Shown here in pieces: positions 24,034-26,750 of a stretch of DNA of 26,750 nucleotides. Origin of the DNA: an uncultured Muribaculaceae bacterium (GTDB lineage Bacteria > Bacteroidota > Bacteroidia > Bacteroidales > Muribaculaceae). The number at the start of each line of letters is the position of its first letter. Positions within the stretch are counted from its first letter, which is position 1. The translations under genes and the position numbers were made by a program. The notes beneath the pieces are model-generated. The model made no database searches and was not told where the DNA came from. It was given only the letters and a program-made list of their open reading frames with translations. The stretch spans positions 1 through 26,750 of the forward strand of contig CABUTS010000036.1 in the NCBI GenBank assembly GCA_902494515.1, given 5' to 3'.

Positions 24034-25305
24034 TCAGTTGATGATGTCGAAGCCGGTGTAGCGGCGGAGACATTCGGGGACGATGATGCCTTCGGGGGTC
24101 TGGTTGTTTTCGAGGAGGGCGGCGACGATGCGGGGAAGGGCCAGGGCGGAGCCGTTGAGGGTGTGGCAGAAGCGGGTCTTTTTGTCGGCACCGCGGTAGC
24201 GGCACTTCAGGCGGTTGGCCTGGTAGGTTTCGAAGTTGGAGACGGAGCTTACTTCGAGCCAGCGTTTCTGGGCTGCGGACCATACTTCGAAGTCGAAGGT
24301 GATGGCGGAGGTGAAGCTCATGTCGCCGCCGCAGAGGCGCAGGATGTGCCAGGGGAGACCGAGTTTCTCAAGGAGGCCCTGGACGTGGTCTTTCATCTGT
24401 TCGAGGGCGGCGTAGGAGTTCTCGGGTTTTTCGATGCGGACGATTTCGACTTTGTCGAACTGGTGGAGGCGGTTGAGGCCGCGGACATCCTTGCCGTAGC
24501 TGCCGGCTTCGCGGCGGAAGCATGCGGAGTATGCGCAGTTTTTCTTGGGGAGTTCGGCTTCGGGGATGATTACGTCGCGGTAGATGTTGGTGACGGGGAC
24601 TTCGGCGGTGGGGATGAGGTAGAGGTCGTCGAGTTCGCAGTGATACATCTGTGCTTCCTTGTCGGGGAGCTGTCCGGTGCCGTAGGCCGAGGCGGCGTTA
24701 ACGACGTAGGGGGGCTCGATTTCGGTGTAGCCGGCGGCGTTGGCTTCGTCGAGGAAGAACTGGATGAGGGCGCGCTGCAGGCGGGCACCCTTGCCGGTGT
24801 AGACGGGGAAGCCGGCGCCGGTGATTTTCACGCCGAGGTCGAAGTCGATGAGGTTGTATTTCTTGGCGAGGTCCCAGTGGGGGAGGGCATCTTCGGGGAG
24901 GTCGGGCATCGGGCCACCGGTTTTCTCGACGACATTGTCGGCGGCGGAGAGGCCGGCGGGCACCATGTCGCAGGGGAGGTTGGGGATGGTGCAGAGGAGC
25001 TCGTGCTGTTCCTTTTCGACCATGTCGAGCTGGCGGGCGATTTCCTTCTGGGCCTCTTTGAGCTGGCCGACGGCGGCTTTTGCGGCTTCGGCTTCATCCT
25101 TTTTGCCGGCCTTCATGAGCTGGCCGATGGATGCGGCGAGCTTGTTGAGCTCGGCGGCCTTGGTGTCGTTGTCGAGCTGGAGCTGACGGCGGCGGTCGTC
25201 GAGTTCGAGGACGTGGTTGATGGGTTCTTTACCGTCGAACCCTTTGATGGCGAGGCGTTCCACCACCTTGGCGGGATCAGCCTTTATCTGTTGGAGTGTT
25301 AACAT
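24034..25305 (-). CDS. serS: Seryl-tRNA synthetase
   Basis: This 423-residue class II synthetase charges tRNA-Ser. Residues about 1-110 form the long antiparallel coiled coil that binds the tRNA variable arm (DDRRRQLQLDNDTKAAEL and the KEAQKEIARQLDMVEKEQ stretch). The catalytic core carries the motif 2 loop CFRREAGSYGKDVRGLNR, then FDKVEIV, and the motif 3 region with TLNGSALALPRIVAALLENN near the C-terminus, with the conserved Arg. The length is normal. The ATG at 25305 begins MLTLQQIKADPAKV, the usual family start. It follows yqeY on the same strand; a 10-bp hairpin ends 9 nt before the start codon. A 440-codon antisense frame is a shadow. Confidence 0.97.
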   Translation of the reverse strand: MLTLQQIKADPAKVVERLAIKGFDGKEPINHVLELDDRRRQLQLDNDTKAAELNKLAASIGQLMKAGKKDEAEAAKAAVGQLKEAQKEIARQLDMVEKEQHELLCTIPNLPCDMVPAGLSAADNVVEKTGGPMPDLPEDALPHWDLAKKYNLIDFDLGVKITGAGFPVYTGKGARLQRALIQFFLDEANAAGYTEIEPPYVVNAASAYGTGQLPDKEAQMYHCELDDLYLIPTAEVPVTNIYRDVIIPEAELPKKNCAYSACFRREAGSYGKDVRGLNRLHQFDKVEIVRIEKPENSYAALEQMKDHVQGLLEKLGLPWHILRLCGGDMSFTSAITFDFEVWSAAQKRWLEVSSVSNFETYQANRLKCRYRGADKKTRFCHTLNGSALALPRIVAALLENNQTPEGIIVPECLRRYTGFDIIN

Positions 25306-25314
25306 CGTGGGAAT

Positions 25315-25338
25315 TTAAGTCGGGCGGGCCCGACTTAA
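25315..25338 (-). other. Perfect hairpin just upstream of the serS start
   Basis: TTAAGTCGGG (25315-25324) and CCCGACTTAA (25329-25338) form a perfect 10-bp stem with a 4-nt loop, 9 nt before the serS ATG on the minus strand. No T-tract follows. It could limit ribosome access or act as a regulatory leader. Confidence 0.75.
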
Positions 25339-25394
25339 GGTTTATGGGTTGAGGGGTTTATGGGTTGAGGAGTTGAGGGGTTTAGGAGTTGAGG
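25339..25394 (-). repeat. Octamer tandem repeat between yqeY and serS
   Basis: There are seven contiguous 8-bp units on the plus strand: GGTTTATG, GGTTGAGG, GGTTTATG, GGTTGAGG, AGTTGAGG, GGTTTAGG, AGTTGAGG. The array runs into the last codons of yqeY (LLNS), and the yqeY stop codon is formed within one unit. The same octamers recur at 26636-26675. Confidence 0.9.
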
Positions 25395-25834
25395 AGTTCC
25401 TTGACTTTCGCGGAAATTTCGCGGCCTTCGGCCTGACCGGCGAGCTCTTTTGAGGCAACGCCCATGACTTTGCCCATCTCCTTGGGGGAGGTGGCGCCTA
25501 CGCGGGCGATGATTTCCTTAAGCCGGGCGGTGAGCTCCTCGGGCGAGAGGCTCTTGGGCATGTACTGCTGGATTACTTCAGCCTGAGCTATTTCCTCGGA
25601 GGCGAGCTCGGGGCGGTTCTGCTGGGTATAGATTTCGGCGCTTTCCTTGCGCTGCTTCACCATTTTTGCGAGGATAGAGACGGCCTTCTCGTCGGAGAGC
25701 TGACCATCGGCGCCCTTGGCGGTCTTGGCCTCCAGGAACTCCTTTTTAATTCCGCGGAGAGCCTCGAGGGTCTGGTGGTCGCGGGCCAGCATCGCCTTCT
25801 TGATGTCCTCCGAAACGCGGTCAAAGAGATTCAT
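25382..25834 (-). CDS. yqeY: GatB/YqeY domain protein
   Basis: This 150-residue protein starts at the ATG at 25834 (MNLFDRVSEDIKKAMLARD), the normal family start. The frame is open to 25912, but that extension crosses the promoter. The helical domain resembles the tail of GatB/GatE, which binds tRNA in the amidotransferase; landmarks are LEALRGIKKEFLEAK, QRKESAEIY and the C-terminal MGKVMGVASKELAGQAEG block. The stand-alone YqeY function is uncertain; a tRNA-related role is inferred from the family and from the serS neighbour. A good promoter lies 48-79 bp upstream, inside the end of the ygjP-like region. Confidence 0.93.
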   Translation of the reverse strand: MNLFDRVSEDIKKAMLARDHQTLEALRGIKKEFLEAKTAKGADGQLSDEKAVSILAKMVKQRKESAEIYTQQNRPELASEEIAQAEVIQQYMPKSLSPEELTARLKEIIARVGATSPKEMGKVMGVASKELAGQAEGREISAKVKELLNS

Positions 25835-25881
25835 AGTCGATATATTTGGAGTTAAATGTTTACTGAGTTGCAAATCAACCG

Positions 25882-25913
25882 CAAAGTTACACAGATTCGG
25901 CCAACTGAGCAAA
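25882..25913 (-). promoter_or_regulatory. Promoter of yqeY-serS
   Basis: On the minus strand TAACTTTG (25882-25889) matches the -7 consensus, and TTTG (25910-25913) lies 20 bp upstream as the -33. It lies in the gap just after the YgjP-like gene, so yqeY and serS can be transcribed independently of it. Confidence 0.8.
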
Positions 25914-25921
25914 TTTTTTTG

Positions 25922-26632
25922 TCAATGGCGGAGTACGGGCCAGAGGTAGGTGCGGAGGGCGGCGGTGAGCTGCTGTTCGCGGCCGCCGAGGTAGCCGTCG
26001 AGCAGGGCGTGGAAGCGCGGGGAGTGGTTCATCTCCGACAGATGGGCCAGCTCATGCAGGATTACGTAGTCGCGGAGTTCCTGGGGGAGGAACACCAGCA
26101 CGTAGCTCAGGCGGATGATGCCGTTGGCGTTGCAGGTGCCGAGGATGCGGTGGCCGGTGGAGATTTTCCAGCCCAGGGGGTAGCGGTTGATGGATTCGGC
26201 GAGCTGGCGGGCGCGGGGGAGGAGCAGCTCGGGGGCGATGCGCCGGGCCATACGGCAGAGGAGCCCCGAGATGGCGCGGGTGGTGGCGTCGGTGTTCATG
26301 TCGATTTCGCAGCCTACTTCTATGGCTCCGACGGGGAGCGAGGGGGTGGCGAGGATGGTGGTCGGGGCCACGCGCTGCGTGGTGATCCGGATTTCAACGC
26401 CGGGGAACGAGAGGAGCTGCCCCTCGGTGTAGCGGAGCGTAGGGCGGCAGGCCAGGAGCCTGGGGGCCAGTTCGTTGAGTATGCGGTTGAGGGTCGGAAG
26501 CGGGGCGGGGGCGGGAATGTTGAGGTTCACCAGCCCGTTTTTCCAGCGGGCTGTGGCCTGGCGGGAGTTTCGCCGCACTGTTACGCGGACTTTTCCGAGG
26601 CTTTCGTGGATTATTTCTCCGAGGAGGGGCAA
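25922..26632 (-). CDS. YgjP-like zinc metallopeptidase domain protein (DUF45)
   Basis: This 236-residue protein has a C-terminal zinc site HELAHLSEMNH: H193-E194-x2-H197 with H203 as the likely third ligand, then SPRFHALL, the hallmark of YgjP/SprT-like (PF01863) proteins. The N-terminal region starts with the beta-rich RVTVRRNSRQATARW typical of the family. No signal peptide is seen, so it is probably cytoplasmic. The only upstream start in frame is a TTG at 26632, because a TAA lies three codons before it; later in-frame candidates would cut into the conserved region. The native start may have been disturbed by the octamer repeat that lies immediately upstream. The substrate is unknown. Confidence 0.88.
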   Translation of the reverse strand: MPLLGEIIHESLGKVRVTVRRNSRQATARWKNGLVNLNIPAPAPLPTLNRILNELAPRLLACRPTLRYTEGQLLSFPGVEIRITTQRVAPTTILATPSLPVGAIEVGCEIDMNTDATTRAISGLLCRMARRIAPELLLPRARQLAESINRYPLGWKISTGHRILGTCNANGIIRLSYVLVFLPQELRDYVILHELAHLSEMNHSPRFHALLDGYLGGREQQLTAALRTYLWPVLRH

Positions 26633-26635
26633 TTG

Positions 26636-26675
26636 GGTTTATGAGTTGAGGAGTTGAGGAGTTGAGGAGTTGAGG
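26636..26675 (-). repeat. Octamer tandem repeat upstream of the YgjP-like gene
   Basis: One GGTTTATG is followed by four identical AGTTGAGG units in exact 8-bp register (26636-26675), then a G run. It is the same family as the array at 25339-25394 and is placed alike: after one gene's stop and before the next start, with GGTTTATG on the side of the downstream gene. Confidence 0.9.
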
Positions 26676-26686
26676 GGGGGAGGGGT

Positions 26687-26750
26687 TCAGTTGCCGAGGC
26701 CGAGCTTGGAGCGGAGGGTGTCGACGAAGCAGTGGCCGGGGACGGTCACG
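26687..26750 (-). CDS. 3' end of an unidentified gene, cut by the window edge
   Basis: A minus-strand frame ends in TGA at 26687-26689; its last residues read TVPGHCFVDTLRSKLGLGN. Codon use and position, 55 bp before the YgjP-like gene on the same strand, suggest a real gene that continues beyond the window. The 20 residues are too few to name it. Confidence 0.5.
   Translation of the reverse strand, partial: VTVPGHCFVDTLRSKLGLGN

Noticed and set aside
23980..25302. A 440-codon frame antisense to serS
   Set aside because: It mirrors almost the whole of serS and has biased Gly/Glu/Val/Asp composition; no domain is visible.
25835..25912. Longer start for yqeY
   Set aside because: It runs through the -33/-7 promoter and adds residues absent from the family.

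Overview
The window looks like chromosome of a G+C-rich Bacteroidales bacterium, most likely from the Muribaculaceae or a near relative. That placement is an inference. It rests on promoters of the Bacteroidetes -33 TTG / -7 TAnnTTTG type, the near absence of Shine-Dalgarno sequences, a frdC-frdA-frdB order with a five-helix cytochrome b subunit, C10 (streptopain-type) peptidases with a T9SS-like tail, and DUF3467 and YqeY neighbours. No rRNA, tRNA, CRISPR array or insertion sequence was seen.

Layout. Positions 1-1572 hold the broken remains of a large secreted beta-sandwich protein that ends in a dockerin-like module. It is joined by an ATGA overlap to a secreted cohesin-like protein (1569-2267) and closed by a strong terminator. 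Positions 2398-3968 form a self-contained cassette: an AAA ATPase/DUF4143-type gene (2644-3837) lies between two arrays of strictly 29-bp-spaced units built on the palindrome ACCTTGCAAGGT, six units upstream and three downstream. The last upstream unit runs into the probable promoter.

From 3968 to 11632 everything is on the minus strand: frdC, frdA and frdB (fumarate reductase/succinate dehydrogenase), a DUF3467 protein, cysS and a RecD-like helicase. A G-rich minisatellite, a 16-bp repeat and a long hairpin lie in the 434-bp gap after frdB. A bidirectional promoter region (11633-11966) separates this block from the plus-strand block: two tandem C10 cysteine peptidases, a proline-rich lipoprotein, rnz, a thioredoxin-like protein and lpxB; then, from its own promoter, an Lrp/AsnC regulator, a glycosyltransferase, an NAD-dependent epimerase, a small membrane protein, a sirtuin and a 57-residue candidate lipoprotein. 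A bidirectional terminator (23935-23971) separates these from the final minus-strand block: a gene cut by the window end, a YgjP-like metallopeptidase, yqeY and serS. Two gaps in that block carry the same octamer repeat.

How it fits together. Most genes are housekeeping: anaerobic respiration, tRNA charging, tRNA 3' processing, lipid A synthesis and envelope sugar transfer. The less ordinary parts are the palindrome-flanked ATPase cassette, the degraded dockerin/cohesin-like pair, the tandem secreted proteases, the cysteine-rich tail on FrdC, the class III sirtuin without zinc cysteines, and several families of short tandem repeats confined to intergenic gaps.
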